Shown here: positions 35,401-48,699 of the stretch, piece by piece
How the letters are laid out: the number at the start of each line of letters is the position of its first letter
Numbering within the stretch: position 1 is the first letter of the stretch
Assembly: GCA_050084985.1 (NCBI GenBank)
Contig: JBITNC010000001.1
Coordinates: forward strand, 17,360,001-17,424,000
From: Nageia nagi
Lineage: Eukaryota; Pinophyta
Length of the DNA: 64,000 nt
Direction: 5' to 3'
Translations under genes and position numbers: made by a program
The notes under the pieces: model-generated
The model's database searches: none
Told to the model about the DNA's origin: nothing
Seen by the model: only the letters and a program-made list of their open reading frames with translations

Positions 35401-37708
35401 AAAAATGAAATGGAACATGGTTTCTTATCTACCTAAAATCATGCACCATATCATTGTTGCATTAATCTTTAGATCTTGCACAAATTTTCATTACCAATAA
35501 TCTCCACAAGAATATTCTCCATGTTTGAAACACATTTTCCCACATTAGCATGAATAGTTGAAAGTTGAACATAAGATGCAACATATTTAGTGCATATCCT
35601 ATTATCATTGTAATCTGTTAAATTGTGTTGCATCATGCTAGAGTATTTTTAGAAAACCCATTTTGTATATATCCTATGATCATTATGGTCCGTGAAACTA
35701 TGTTTGCATCAAGCATCTTATCAAAAAATTCTCAATCCTTGTGTATTTAAATTGATCTTTGTAATATTTGACATCTTGTCAAATATAAGTATTATACTTG
35801 GAATATATCTTGCTATCAATTAGTAGTAGTGAAATATACTTATTTAGAAGATATAAAAAAGGATTATCATAATTTTAAAGGTGTAGGTATCAAAAAAAAA
35901 ACTAAATAAATACACCATTAATCTCCAAAAAAAGAGCAAAAGAGACACCACCAAAAATACCATCAGTGATCAATAACATAGTGGTTGAAGGCAAGGTGAT
36001 GAATACTAGTGCTAAATACTCTAAAGCTTACTCTAAAGTTAGTGTGCTTATCACCCATGTAGAGGAAACAATCTCATTTAGAAGGAACAATAAGATGGCC
36101 ACAATAACAAGACCTCCTTTTTCAATGTTGTCATCCTCCTTACAAGAAGTTTTAGAAGCTCCTCTTCTTCCATAGTTGATTTTTTAGATTTTATATGAGA
36201 TTTTTTTTAGATTTTAAATATAATTGAAACATACTTGCAAGGTATAGTTTTGATGCAATATAATTATATATATAACACACTTTTGATATGTGACATACTT
36301 GGATATGTATAATTGAATCAAACTTATGGTTGTCATAATGGCTCTTGTTTAACCTTAATTTTCATATCATATCATATGTTCGTATATTTTCATGTTTATC
36401 ATTGATTTTTATATCATATCATATGTTGTATACTTTCATGATATAGTTCAAGACTCTTTTATATGGTTCAAGACATTATATGGTGCAATTACATTACTTG
36501 AAAGCATACACTATGTCATTATGCTCATCAAAAAATTACAAGGGATTTATGTATGCAATATTTGGCCAAATTCCCTAGTTCTTGGAATTTAAAGTAGTTT
36601 TCTAACTTTGAAGTATTTTCTAGAATTTTATGATAATAAAATTTGAAAAATTCTTTAAATGCCAATATCCAAGCATTGGGCCAAAAACTGCATCTAAGAG
36701 GATTAGATTGAGGTAGTTTTTTAATGGAAGCCTAATTATTATACTTCATGTGGTTTCAACGATACTTAGATGATCTCATATCATTTTTTCATATCATATA
36801 GTATATTATATCATTTCATATCATATGGTATAGTTGCATCATTTCATAACATAAGGTGGATGAGTCTAACTTATCACTTTTGGATTGATTTTTGACAATT
36901 ATAAAAGTATGGATTGCATGGTTATTTTTCTTCTCCAAGCTAGCTTTTGCAACCCATTTTGAAACATATTTTGGGATCCTTTTTCTACAAGCATATGACT
37001 TATAGAAAGTTGTTATGTTAAATTCCAAATTGTGATAACAAGAACCTCCTTTAGTTCAATGGTGGTCTAATTATACAAGCATGAAAAAGATAGTTTGTGA
37101 CTTTTTGATAGGTTTCTTACAATAATCATTAGCTTTTGGGCATTTATTGATACATAATTTGGTACCCTTTTTGTACCAAACTACATTTCACATAACCCTA
37201 TTTATGTTGATTCTAGAGCTTGATTTAGGCTTGATCTTTGTATTTCTCTAAATCTGGTCTCAACTAGTGTATCGATCAGTAGTTCAGTAAATCGATTAGT
37301 AGTCAATCTACATAATGGTTAGGTAGTGAGTGGTATTGGAAGTGTTACTAAGTAATATGGCCTATCACATTTAGTTTACATTAAGTATCCAATTTGATAT
37401 ATGTTGATTAGGAAACAAAGAGCATTAAACTCCATTTTGGATAGTCAAAATCATATTCAATCCAACCTTTATTACAAAGTTGTGGTTTACATACAATGTG
37501 GAAAGTTACTCCATGGACTCCTTGACTACTTTTGGGGTCAAGATGAATCGGTAGCCCTCCTATAAATAGAGGTGTTTGGACTGAGATCTTGTATGTAATT
37601 TTGAGCTTATTGTAGTATTGATTTTATATGTTCATGTTTGAGAGTTTTTGACAAAGATTTATAGAGAGGTTTTGTTGTACTCCAAAGTAAAGGTTGTAGC
37701 AAGGATAT
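35401..37708. other. Intergenic region, no recognisable gene
   Basis: AT-rich. 35641-35750 repeats a sequence found at 23228-23345. ATATCATATCAT words recur at 36365-36425 and 36780-36835. Short open frames (35966-36175 plus, 36816-37028 minus) show no known domain. Confidence 0.5.
37561..37568 (+). promoter_or_regulatory. Canonical plant TATA box, possibly of an LTR remnant
   Basis: CCTCCTATAAATAGAGG is a textbook plant TATA context. No coding sequence follows; an antisense LTR starts about 140 bp downstream. It may be the promoter of a solo or truncated LTR whose ends I could not define. Confidence 0.4.
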
Positions 37709-38408
37709 TCTAGACCCAAAATAATGTGATTAATTATTTATGGGTGTTAATTAATGCATTATTGGTCTACTTTGTTTTCATTGACATATATTTGAAATAT
37801 GATAATGATGTTTAACTATCATACATGTTCATTTTATTCCAATCGCATATTCAATTAATTATGGACAACATACATTAAAAATAAACATGCATTTGTACAT
37901 TAACATGTCACTAGTAGCCTAATGAGGCACGTTCTTGATGGCATGGAATAAGTAAAATTGGAAGAGTGATAAGAAATGTAAAGATGATCGAATGAATGAG
38001 TAATCATATAATGAATATGCAATAAAGATAAGAAATGATGTTCGCTTGTTACAAAAGTGATATTCGCAAGGGTCTCCCTTAGGTCTTATTCCTCATTCTC
38101 TCTTTATTTATCCTTTGTTCTTATCACAACTTCTGTAATATCCTATAGCCTTGATGATTATCTTCTATCTAATTTTCAATTGATAGAGTTTTCTCTTCTT
38201 CCTCTTTGGAGATCTCCTTTTAGTTGTTCTTGATGACTTTATATAGCAACACCTTTATTACAAGATTTGACCCTTAGGTCATGATATAATGGTCCATTAC
38301 ATGAAATGCATTACCTTTGGTATTTTTAACCCCTTTTTTACATAATACATCATTGAAGCTTTAAAATGAATTTTTTAATAAATAATAATTTATTTTTAGG
38401 CATCTACA
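37709..38408 (-). repeat. Family W 3' LTR of copy 1
   Basis: On the plus strand it ends TTTTTAGGCATCTACA, the inverse of TGTAGATGCC. Beside it is TTTTCCCCTCTTTGG, the inverse of a polypurine tract. The left boundary TCTAGACCC is inferred by comparison with TGTAGACTC of the LTR at 56407 and is less certain. The middle is diverged but keeps the paired dyad motifs at 37904 and 37928. Confidence 0.6.
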
Positions 38409-38423
38409 TTTTCCCCTCTTTGG
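38409..38423 (-). promoter_or_regulatory. Polypurine tract of family W copy 1
   Basis: On the minus strand it reads CCAAAGAGGGGAAAA directly before TGTAGATGCC. The same arrangement is present at 57547-57562 in plus orientation. Confidence 0.7.
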
Positions 38424-38980
38424 AAGTGTGATTGAAGTAATGAAATTACATGTCCAAAGAAGAAGTGTAGAAGAAAAGTTTTTGAGAACTTTGAACTCTT
38501 TGTTGCATTGACCATTATTATTGATGATGACAAGGGTCCCTTATTGCCCCCTTTTGACTTGGATGTCCCAAGAAAGATCCTTGAATGGTGCAACTAAGGC
38601 AAAATCTAATGAAGAGTCTCTGTTTAGGAATGATGTTGTGAAGATGATGGAAATTACTATGCTATCAAGTAGCTGTATAGTTCCATATCCAATGTTGAAA
38701 ATGGAATATTTATTTTTTGCCCTTATATAGATTCAAACATAAATCTAATTGTTCCTTCAATTCTGAAGCTCAAGAACCGTTTGCACTTACATCCATGCCT
38801 TGAAATAGAAGGGATCCGCTTTGACTGTAGTGAAATGATAATGAAATGGATGCACCTAGTAGCATAGTGAATAGTGTTCATGCCATTGATGGCATGGAAT
38901 TATTTCTATTTTCTTTTGCTCTTCAAGATGTAGAAATGTGGAATGAAGTGTCAGTCATAAAAATGGGGTGGATGTAAAAT

Positions 38981-39430
38981 GAGTTGCATCATCCATTGAT
39001 GATGAGTCAATGTTAGCAATCTACTAGTGGCTACATTATTAATTTATCTTTTAAGTGAGTGAACTCTCACTAGTTGTATCAATGGCCATCAACGATCATA
39101 CATTTTATGTCTATGATCCAAATACATTATGCTTTGGATTGGTTCAAAACAAAAACTATATAGATACATAGTAAGTTGTATCATAAATTGATGATGAGTT
39201 AATGTCAACAACTTGCTTATGGTTTTATCATTCATTTACTTTTAAGTGAGTGAACTCTATGTCATTGGCCATCAGCGATCATACATTTTATTTCTATGAT
39301 CTGAAGACATTATGCTTTGGATTAGCTCAAAGAAAAATCATATAGATACATAATAAGTTGACATTCACTTATTATCGATGATCATACATTTTAATATTTA
39401 TGACCTAAAGACATTATGCTATGTAGTAAG
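38981..39430. repeat. 185-bp tandem repeats, family W copy 1
   Basis: Units start near 38981, 39173 and 39354 (the last is partial). They share TTTTAAGTGAGTGAACTCT and GATCATACATTTTAT. Two units of the same repeat are at 52575-52940 in copy 3. Confidence 0.85.
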
Positions 39431-40526
39431 GATGAAATAAATATATTATTATCCTATAAGAGATACAATATATTCTCATGGAGGACCATGGCTACAAAAA
39501 TGATCATTAGTTTTTCAAGGAACTATGCTTCAAATCTATCATTCATATGAACATTTAATAAATCATAGAATCAAAAATATACTTGATTTTTAGTTGTTGA
39601 GAGGTTTTAAAATAGGAAATACATAGATTTTCAAAGAACACCCACACTATTGGAGACGTCAAATATGCCAAATTTTCCAATCCTATCTTCAACAATAGTG
39701 ATCGTTGTCCTGAAAATATGTCATTTCTACAAAGAGGTTAGAAAATAAAATCTAAATATAATGAAATATTGACATGCCCCAATTTAATAGATTTGTAGCA
39801 ATTTTAGGCTATTGATAGCATAAGATTGTCCTTTCTATGTGTAGGATTTTAGGCAACCCATATCACTTCTATTGTTGTATTATTTCAATAGTTTGCAATG
39901 ATAAGGTGATACTAATAACTTGTTGGCACAAATTTTAGAATATGTTCAAGATAGCAACATTTATGAATATTTGAAATTCATTATTCTAATGCACATTATA
40001 TTTTTGTAATAATTACATAGAATCATGAGCAAAATAAAAGGCAATAAATTATTTGAAAGTGTTCCCAATTTATCTTTTTCCATGCTATTGGTAGCGTATA
40101 ATTAATACAAATATTATTTAAAAATGCAAATACTATGTTTTCAATCCAAGATGAGTGGTAAGCATTTAAATTCATTTGTAGCATGAAAATTCTTATTTTA
40201 TGTGTCCAAAAAGGGATGTTAGGAACTTAATATATTTTCAAGCATTTTGGGCATATAAAATAATAATTTTGCAAGCTTTAAATTGGAAAAGAGAGATGCC
40301 CTGATTTCTAGGTCAAAAGGAAACCTATATAAGAGAATTTGAGAAAATAAAATATCATTTTAGCTTTTTACTTTCCTAAGTTAGTGCTCTAGTCATCTAG
40401 CCTCCCTTGTGCAATGAAGTGTTACTGGGTTGCCATTTTCCTTCCTAATTCCTACATGGATTGGAGTACTAGCTATTTGTTGGACCTTGGAGATCTTATT
40501 TCTTGGCATTTTGACTCATTCTACCC

Positions 40527-42668
40527 ATGGTGGATGGTGATTAGAGGATAATTCATTACCTAATTACCATAGATGTGGTCACATTGTGAAGCTACTATGA
40601 TCACTCCCCTATGACCACATGATGAGTTATTTTTTATTATGCAATTTTGCTTTTTCTCTTTTTTTTTTTGGAATTTTGCTTTTCCACATAGACTCAAATT
40701 TTGATTGATTTTTTTTTTGTAGGAGTGCAAGGTCCTCATGAGAGGAGATCCTATGATGATAGTTATGCTTGAGAAAGCATGAACATGGCTAAGTACCCCA
40801 CATATTCATAATATCTTAGACAGGTGTGGTCTTGCAAATTTGGTTGTTGCTAGGCATATCTAATAGGATTTACCTCTATTGATAGCACTAGCAAAGCATT
40901 GGGATCCTAATTGTTACACATTTCACCTACCCCTAGGTGAAATGTCAGTGACCTTACTTGATGTATACCATATCTGGGTATCAACATCAAGGGGAATTTG
41001 GTGTAGCAACAAGAGCTTATGGATAATAATATCCATAAGCAAGAGGCTTTATGGCTCATTGGTGAAGCAAATCACAACTAGGAGCATCGAGGCTTTTCAT
41101 CGTATAGAGATGTATCAATTTGCGCCAGTAGGCCATCATCTTTGGCTATATGTTGTAGCTATCATAGCCATGTACTTATGTCCAAACAAGAGCAGTTTAG
41201 CTTTTTTGGTCAGCCTAGTATGGATTGTTAGGTAGATTTACAAGTGAGGGACTTAGTTTACTTAGGGGCTAGTGGTTTTAGCATAGTTGTATAGATATTT
41301 ATACAACTTCTTGAGTGTTGAAAAAATCAACATCACAGTTACACATGTAGGTCTACTACAAGTTTGGGCTTATGAGCACATTACTATTGTGTGACCCATA
41401 GGGTTATAAGGGATTGAGAGGATTCGAGTGATAAACCTCTTGTGTACTATACCTCATGTGTTGGTGGATATAGATATCCACATTCCCTAAAGGCTTGAAG
41501 GAGGGATATTAATGGATTGTAGGTGATAGATCTTACTTGGGTGTGTTTTTAGGATTTCATATGGTATTTGGATGCACATCAACTTGCATGGGTCCAATAG
41601 CATTACTTTCTCCAAACTCAAAGAAAGATTATGGAGCCCTACTACCCTGGTCATATTTTATGATAATTTGGGATTCAGCAGAACATCCCACCCATGCCCA
41701 TAGCATACAGGTGGTACTTAGTGGAGAGGGACTTGCTTGCAGGATCATAGATGATTCCTACATGGAGGGCTACTTTAGAGGAGCCCTAAGTGATTGATGT
41801 AGCTACTCATGTGTTAATGGCTCCCAAGGTTGCCCTCGCTTATGTTGCATGGTGCATAGGAGTGCACCCAAGCAATATTGGCATGAGTGAGGATGATAGC
41901 AATAATCAAGCAGCTGCTAGTGAGGGATCAAAGGAGGATGATCCTTATCAGGTCAATAATCTAATCCATGATGTACCTCCCTAGAAGGGTGAGTGAGCAA
42001 GAGGTTTATCCATTATAATTATAGCTACCCCAACACTAAGTAAAATGCTAAGTCATATTTAGAATTTTATTAATTTTCATGTATAATTACAAAGTGTTTA
42101 ATCCAATTTTATTTGGGTAACTAGAGCTGTAGATAGCAGGATGGCTTCTTTGGAGGTAGAGGTAATGAGATTATGTTTTATGGAGTTATAGGTGGTGAGG
42201 TTACAACCTTTTTAGGCTAGCATTAGTAGTTTGTGATCCATGGAGGCCCAACTCACCACACTTTAGGCTAGTTTTATGGATAAGGATGCACATATTGCCA
42301 TATTAGAGCAATGTATGAAGAGATTATAGAAACACTTGACTATGCCTCCTTTATCCAAGGATAGATAAATAATATTAAGGTCAGGGATAAAGAGATCATT
42401 GCTTTAAATGTGAAGTATGGTTAAGAAAAGATCCTTTTACAAAGCCATGGTTTATCATTGAGTGGTCAAACTTCATCCTCAAGGGCTATCGATAGCAATA
42501 GCTGCATGGTCAGGTCTAAGACAAATACAATTAGCAGTGGTGGGAGTGCCCACCCAAGATTATAGGGCTAAGGCCCATCTTGTACCCTATGTATCATTTT
42601 CTTCCTATATATATATGTATGTATGTATGTATGGAGTCAAAAACTTGTGCCAATGCAATGTTTTTTAG
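40527..42668 (+). pseudogene. Plant mobile domain (PMD) gene A, decayed
   Basis: A first-exon remnant begins ATGGTGGATGG at 40527 and an acceptor TTTTTTTTGTAG ends at 40722. Exon 2 reads ECKVLMRGDPMM, then DLPLLIALAKHWDPNCYTFH and LPLGEMSVTLLDVY, the hallmark opening of PMD (aminotransferase-like) proteins. LQVWAYEHITIV and a later WSYFMIIWDSAEHP block follow. The C-terminus (42120-42420) is a coiled coil (RMASLEVEVMRL, MDKDAHIAILEQCMKRL). PMD proteins include MAIN/MAIL1 and many transposon-carried copies; the biochemical role is unsettled. Many stops make it a pseudogene. It lies antisense to the gag of its element. Confidence 0.8.
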
Positions 42669-43199
42669 TTTTGTTACTTTTCATGAATGCTTTTATTTTT
42701 CTATTGCTAATTACTTAACACTAAAGACACATGAGTTTGTAATCTAATACATGAACCAATTTTTAGCCTAAGTACCAATTATGGATCTTTCACTCACAAA
42801 AAATAGAATAAATAATCACAATGAAACATATATGCAATATGACTAGTAATGATACCAAACAACCTAACCTAAGTGAATCAAGTTCCAAAGTACCAAAGGA
42901 ATCCAAATGAAAAAGTGCTAGTTTTTTCTAGTAGATGATATTACATCCAGCCTAAGACCATTTCATTATGTTCAACAATGTGTTTAGAAACTAGAAATAC
43001 TATCCTTGAAGATTTTATCCTAGGAAATGTACTCTGTTAGTGGCGTAAAGCAAGCCTTGCATGCTATTTGTGATGTATTTAGAAATTATCTAGGCTAGGA
43101 AGAAAAGTAACAATATAGGAACACATAATAATAGAACAAATAATGCACTGTACACATGTAAACAACTACTTACAATGCATGAAAATGCAAAAATACCTA

Positions 43200-44714
43200 A
43201 CCTAACTAATATACACTATATGCGAAGTTAAGGAAACTTAAGTAATTACTTTGCATACCTAGGGAGATTTTTCTACCCAAATACACTTCGTAAAGGTAAA
43301 TACAAAAAGAGACACCTTTGGTTTAGCAATTTCCATGCTATTAGCATCATGCAAATAGTGTTGGACACTGTTAGTGGCATTCATTTTGATTCCATTTCTA
43401 ATTCTATTGCAAGGAGCATGCCTGTATCCATGATTGTTAGCAAAATAATGACATAATTCATTGGAAACACTCACCATACCAATGCAACCTCTTTGTTGTG
43501 AAGAAGTTAGTGGATTAGTGAAGATCCCTAGTTGTTCATTGTCAACATGTACAAGTCTTGCTTGCGTAGTTGGCTTAGCATCCATCTTAATAGCTCCTTT
43601 GTCAATGAAATCATGTATAATATGTTTGAGAGACCTACAATTACATGTTAGATGTCCAATTACCCTATGATAATTACAAATTTTTCATAGTGAAAATGCT
43701 TAGGTACACCATTAGGGAACTTGGGATCAACAACAAGAGGCAACTCGATAAGTTCTTCATCCAACAAAACATTAAGAATATTATCAACAATATCAGTCAA
43801 AGGAGTTAACTATCACCTATGTTTAGGGGTAGTTTTTTATTTATGAGTAACATTGTTTGCTTCAATCCTATTGGTATTTTCAGTGATTGATTTATGGCAA
43901 TGAGTGTTATTATTGTTCTTCATAGCATACAATTTTTTTATAGATGGCTCTTTCTTGATAACTATGTCTATCATATCTCCTAGAGATATATCATGGTTAG
44001 AGATGATGAATAGTTTATATATAGGCAAGAGACCATTTTTAAAATCATATTTTAGATCTTGTTTAGGCATAATGATTCTATTAGCCATTTGTTTCCACAC
44101 TTTTAAAAATTCCTTGACAGATTGACTAGGCAATTGCTTAATTTTGCACAAATCCTTAAAATAGAATTTCTTAGCAATATTATACCTAAATTTTTGCAAG
44201 AATAAATGAATCAAATCTCCATATCTATCAATGTTGTTTTGAAGAATATGAAAGTACCATTTTAGTGCCTCATATTTCAAACTATGGGAGAACAATTTAG
44301 CTAATAAGTCTCTATATGCATGTATTCAATAGCTTCTTCTTGGATCTTCCTAACATACATTTTAAGATCTTACATCTCATCAAAATTAGTAAACTTGACA
44401 CTCTTTCTCCCAAGAAGGATCTTAGTAAGCATTCTATCAGTTAGAGGCCTTTTGAGATAAGACAAGAAATCATCTTCATCAACCAAGATATTTTGAGGTT
44501 CTAAATTGCTAATATTGGTTGAGTTAAATTTTGGGGATGGTGGTGGGGTTTGAGGTGGACTGGCTATAAGGTTTATCTTGTGTCATTTTAAGTTTAGCCT
44601 TCTTTAAGGCAAAAAATGGACCTATGAAATTAACCCTCTCATGCTCTAATTTGTCCAAAGATTCAACTATTATTTCTAATTATTATTGCAAAGGTTCTTT
44701 GTACCAATTGGTAG
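43200..44714 (-). pseudogene. Gag of family W copy 1
   Basis: Minus-strand landmarks: LVDEDDFLSYLKRPLTDRML, HSLKYEALKWYFHILQNNID, FKDLCKIKQLPSQSVKEFLK, VWKQMAN, the knuckle KFCNYHRVIGHLTCNCRSL, and a tail NEQLGIFTNPLTSSQQRG ending LFVFTFTKCIWVEKSP. The plus copy at 45483-47900 has the same blocks in the same order. The longest uninterrupted piece is 152 codons (44295-43837). Confidence 0.85.
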
Positions 44715-45316
44715 TGTTATGGTTCATATTTCAATTTATCTTGAACATAAAAAAGTTTTATATTATTGCTAAAGGTCAGCCTTCACTCCTTTCCATGTCT
44801 TTGTAGGTTATATATATGAATGGAATAGGTTGACCTCCATAGATCAAAACTCTTTGATATGACAAGATCTTCAAAACTCTTTGATATGACAAGATCTCTA
44901 ATAGGTTATTGTCTTCCATAATCTTCATCAAGTAATGGTGTCTTTAAACACCATCTATTATGAGAAATTGTTAAACTCTGAACTCTAAAACTTTCTATCT
45001 TATACGCACTCCATAATTCTTTATATTGAACATTGTTAACTGCATGCATCTTGAGGATCAAGGGTTTTAGATTTTGGTGGTAGAGGCTATTGATCTAGGC
45101 ATACAAAAATCCATTATAATATCACCTCTAATTCGATCCCAATCCTTTGAAGATCCATTGCTATTTATTTTTGAGTATTACACATACACTTCATGTCAAG
45201 TGCATTATTTTCATGTATATATGTTGTATCTAATATAGTGTACATATCAAGATCTTATATTGTATATCATTTTATTTATTATGTATATACACATTTTACA
45301 CAATTTAGGGTCTACA
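44715..45316 (+). repeat. Family W 5' LTR (left end missing), copy 2
   Basis: From GTTATGGTTCATATTTC it matches the LTR at 57562-58270 to the end ACAATTTAGGGTCTACA. About 130 bp of LTR start are missing. It is followed by internal sequence TTTTGGTGAACTCGACAT, so it is a 5' LTR. Near 44840-44900 it has a short local duplication of CAAAACTCTTTGATATGACAAG. Confidence 0.85.
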
Positions 45317-45319
45317 TTT

Positions 45320-45334
45320 TGGTGAACTCGACAT
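45320..45334 (+). promoter_or_regulatory. Candidate primer-binding site of family W
   Basis: TGGTGAACTCGACAT starts four bases after the LTR end. The TGG fits a tRNA CCA end. At 56400-56406 the inverted bases ACCAAAA next to the LTR of copy 3 match the first seven bases of this junction. Confidence 0.55.
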
Positions 45335-45482
45335 TCTTACATACCTATATTCCATTCTAGGGGATCCCTTCTTAGGAGTTATGAATTCATTCATATTATT
45401 ATGTCTTCCCTTACCTGAGGTGCTTAGAGTAATGGCTTGAGAAAATTATAAAACTAAGGTTTGTTCTACCTATTTTTGAAAG

Positions 45483-47900
45483 ATGAATTTGAATGAAGAA
45501 CAACCTAGGGTTTCTAGAAGTAAGGTCCATTTTAATGAGATCAGTACAAGTGTTAAGGTTAACTATGATTTATCTATACAAATGCAGGATCCTAATCTTA
45601 ATGATAGAATGGATACTGATGAGGATAATGATACTAAATCTACAAATTCTAGCAAAATAATGGATATTATTGGAAATACCCCTAAAAGTTTAATATGTCT
45701 TTTAATGATTATGATTTTGATAATGTAATTCTAGTAGGCCATGGTGATACTTCTAATAGTAATGCTAAAATTGAAGAATTAGATAAAATTCCTAGACATG
45801 TTAGATCAATAAAGGAATTTCTATCTAATAAGAAAAAGTTGGAGTATCTTACTAATAATGTTGAAGAGGTTATAGATATCTTAAAAAATATGAGTTAGTA
45901 GAATTGGATCTTTCAAATCTACAATCCTTTGATAATTTATTTTCTTATGAACATGCAAGATCTATAAAATGGAGGGCTTCTATCATCAAGAAAAATGTCA
46001 TTAATAGGATGGACTATATGCAAGTTGCTAACATCATGGAAGCAGAATATCTTGAACCTTCAAAAAAGGTGATCATTGAGGAAGTTAATGAGGAGAGTGA
46101 AGTAGAGTTTGAAGATTATAATCCAAGTATGATTCTTGAGGGTTCTAATAGGGACAAAGGTAAGAACATTTTGTTTGATGATGAAACTACAAAAAATGTT
46201 GTTAAACAAGTTTCTATTGTAATTAATAATGCTTATGTACATAACCCTAATTGGTAAAAAGAAGAGTATGATATAAAGGTTGTTACTATTTTACAAGATC
46301 AAGAAATTGATTACTTTCAAAAGGCTAATGAAGTTCAACAATTAGATTTTATGTTGGAATTTAGTGATAAACTTGAATACGAAAGAGTACATAGGATTGG
46401 ACCATTTGTGCCACTAGAAGAAGATTAACTTAGAAGGGAAAAGGTAAATAAATTAATCTCTCAAAATAGAAATGCACCATCACAAAGCCCACCATCAACC
46501 CTAAATACCAATATACCTATAGAGAATAAGCCTATAGTGTAAAACCAACAACTAAAGTAACCTCCTATAGTGCCAAATAATGGAAAGACAATTAAGGAAA
46601 GGATTGATAACTTAGAAAAAGATATGCATAATGATGATGAAGATGATTTCTTATGTTTCTTAAAGGATCCATTGACTGATAGAATTATTTCTAAGTTGTT
46701 TGTTGGTAAAAAGAGTATGAAATTTACATAATTTGGTGATTTACAAGATCCAAAAATACATGTTAGAAAATTTCAAGAGGATGAATATGTTCATGATAGA
46801 GATATGCTTGTAAAATTATTTTCAAGTAGCTTGAAAGATGATGCATTGAGATGGTACTTTATTTTTCCTAAAAAAGAGTATTGATAAGTATGAGAAGTTG
46901 ATACATAAATTTCTAAAAAACTTTAGAAATTATATCACAAAAAAAGTTCAATTCAAGGATTTGTACAAAATTAAGCAATTACCTAATCAATATATGTCTG
47001 ATTTTGTGAAAGTATGAAATAAAATTGTAAATAAAATCTTTATGCCTGAGCAAGATTTAAATAATACTTTTGCAAATGCTCTATTACTTATGTATAAAAT
47101 ATAAGTTATCTAATAATGAATTGATATTAGCTGAAATGATAGATAACTTGCTTAAAAAGGAAAATTGTATCAAGAAAATGTATAAGAAACATTATCAAAA
47201 ATCTCAAATGTATGAATTGAAAGAAAATCCTCAAGTGTATGAAAAGAAAGAGAAACTAAAAGTTGCTACAACTAATGTTGATAGAAAGAAGACTAGACCA
47301 TAAAGGAAGTTTACTAAGTTAACTGATATTATTGATAATATTCATAATATGCTATTAAAAGAAGGTCTTATTGAGCTTCCACCTATGGTTCAGTATCACT
47401 TTCCTAATGGTATTTCTAAAAATTATAGATTTGAAAAATTTTGCAATTACCATAGGACACCAAGGAACCTAACAAAAAATTTAGGGTCTTAAGAAATATC
47501 ATTCATGATTTTATTAACAAGAAAGTATTTTAAATGGATAATATTCCTAAATTAGAAGGACCTGCACATCCTGATAATGGATAGTTGGAGATATTTACGA
47601 ACTCCTTACCAAAGTTAACTTAGCAACCAAAAAGCTTCATTGGTTCGTTAAGTACTTTGCATTATATGAACTATTATTTCTCTAATAGAAATGAATGTAC
47701 ACAACATCAATAATAAGCAAATAAGAGCTATGGTGAAGAGAAAATAAAACACCATGGTGAAACTTACAGAAAGAAGGTTGCTAATGATGTGCAAGACTAT
47801 CTACACATTACCAATGGCATAAATTATACCACTAAAAAGACACTTATTTTTGTACTTACATATACAAAATGCATATAGGTTGTTAAAGCATCCCAAGTAC
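45483..47900 (+). pseudogene. Gag of family W copy 2
   Basis: The start MNLNEEQPRVSRSKVHFNE is acidic and disordered. The capsid reads SFLKD... in degraded form: SLKDDALRWYFIF, VQFKDLYKIKQLPNQYMSDF, then ELPPMVQYHFPNG and the knuckle start KFCNYHRT. The tail has GQLEIFTNSLP and LIFVLTYTKCI. It is broken by several stops and frameshifts. It is the plus-strand counterpart of 43200-44714. Confidence 0.85.
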
Positions 47901-48621
47901 TTATATTCATTGCTTACATTTGAAAAATTGAAATTGTAGTGTACCATAAGCAAGTTATTTTCTAAATGATAAAATGTGTATTTTTCATTATCATAGTGAT
48001 CATGTGATGGTTTTATCTATGTTCTGGGTAAATTCTAGTCATTTCCTTCATATTTTTTCTAAAAATTCTTCAAAAATCATACTTTTAATAGTGTGCAACT
48101 ATTTTCATATCGTTAATAATGTGCATCTACAGAACTAGAACAAAAATAGATAGTATATCTTGTTTCTTTAAAGTTTGTTGAGATATTTTATGAGCATGTA
48201 ATCAAGTTTTAAATTGATTAAAATAGAAAAACTCACTTAGCTTCATGATTGCTTGTATATTGCAAATAGAGAATCATGTATTTAGTTCATTCATGAGTTT
48301 GAATCAAATAATGAAATTGAATATTGATTATAAATTAGTATGGATGTATTCATTAGGTTTGTTATTTACTTACATTCATTTCATAGGTCAAATTGTTATT
48401 TTGTGAAAATATGTGATGAAGTTGCAAATGAAAATGTGAAGTGGTATATATGGCTTGTTGTTTACAACTTTGAAACTTGTACTTAGAAATTCCAATTGCA
48501 AATCATATAGGTACAATTGTATAAGCAAGTAAATCATTCATTCAAATAAAAAAAAAGTAAAAAACTGAGCATGCATTCAAAAGTATACATAGAATTGGGA
48601 TCCAAATAAAGTCATACATAC

Positions 48622-48665
<44 letters not shown>

Positions 48666-48688
48666 GTATGTATGTATGTATGTATATA
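48622..48688. repeat. TA/TATG microsatellite next to PMD gene B
   Basis: A run of TA dinucleotides is followed by ATGT/TATG repeats. A shorter TATA-TATG run at 42606-42634 lies at the corresponding 3' end of PMD gene A. Confidence 0.9.
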
Positions 48689-48699
48689 ACAAAAGGTAG

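Larger units (their letters stand above)
37709..44714 (-). mobile_element. Family W LTR element, copy 1 (minus), carrying antisense PMD gene A
   Basis: Read on the minus strand: gag (44714 to 43200), a spacer, PMD gene A lying antisense, a non-coding part with dyad motifs and tandem repeats, a polypurine tract (38409-38423), and the 3' LTR (38408 to 37709). The 5' LTR and the gag start are missing, cut at about 44714 where a plus-oriented LTR begins. No RT or integrase is seen in this copy. Confidence 0.7.
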
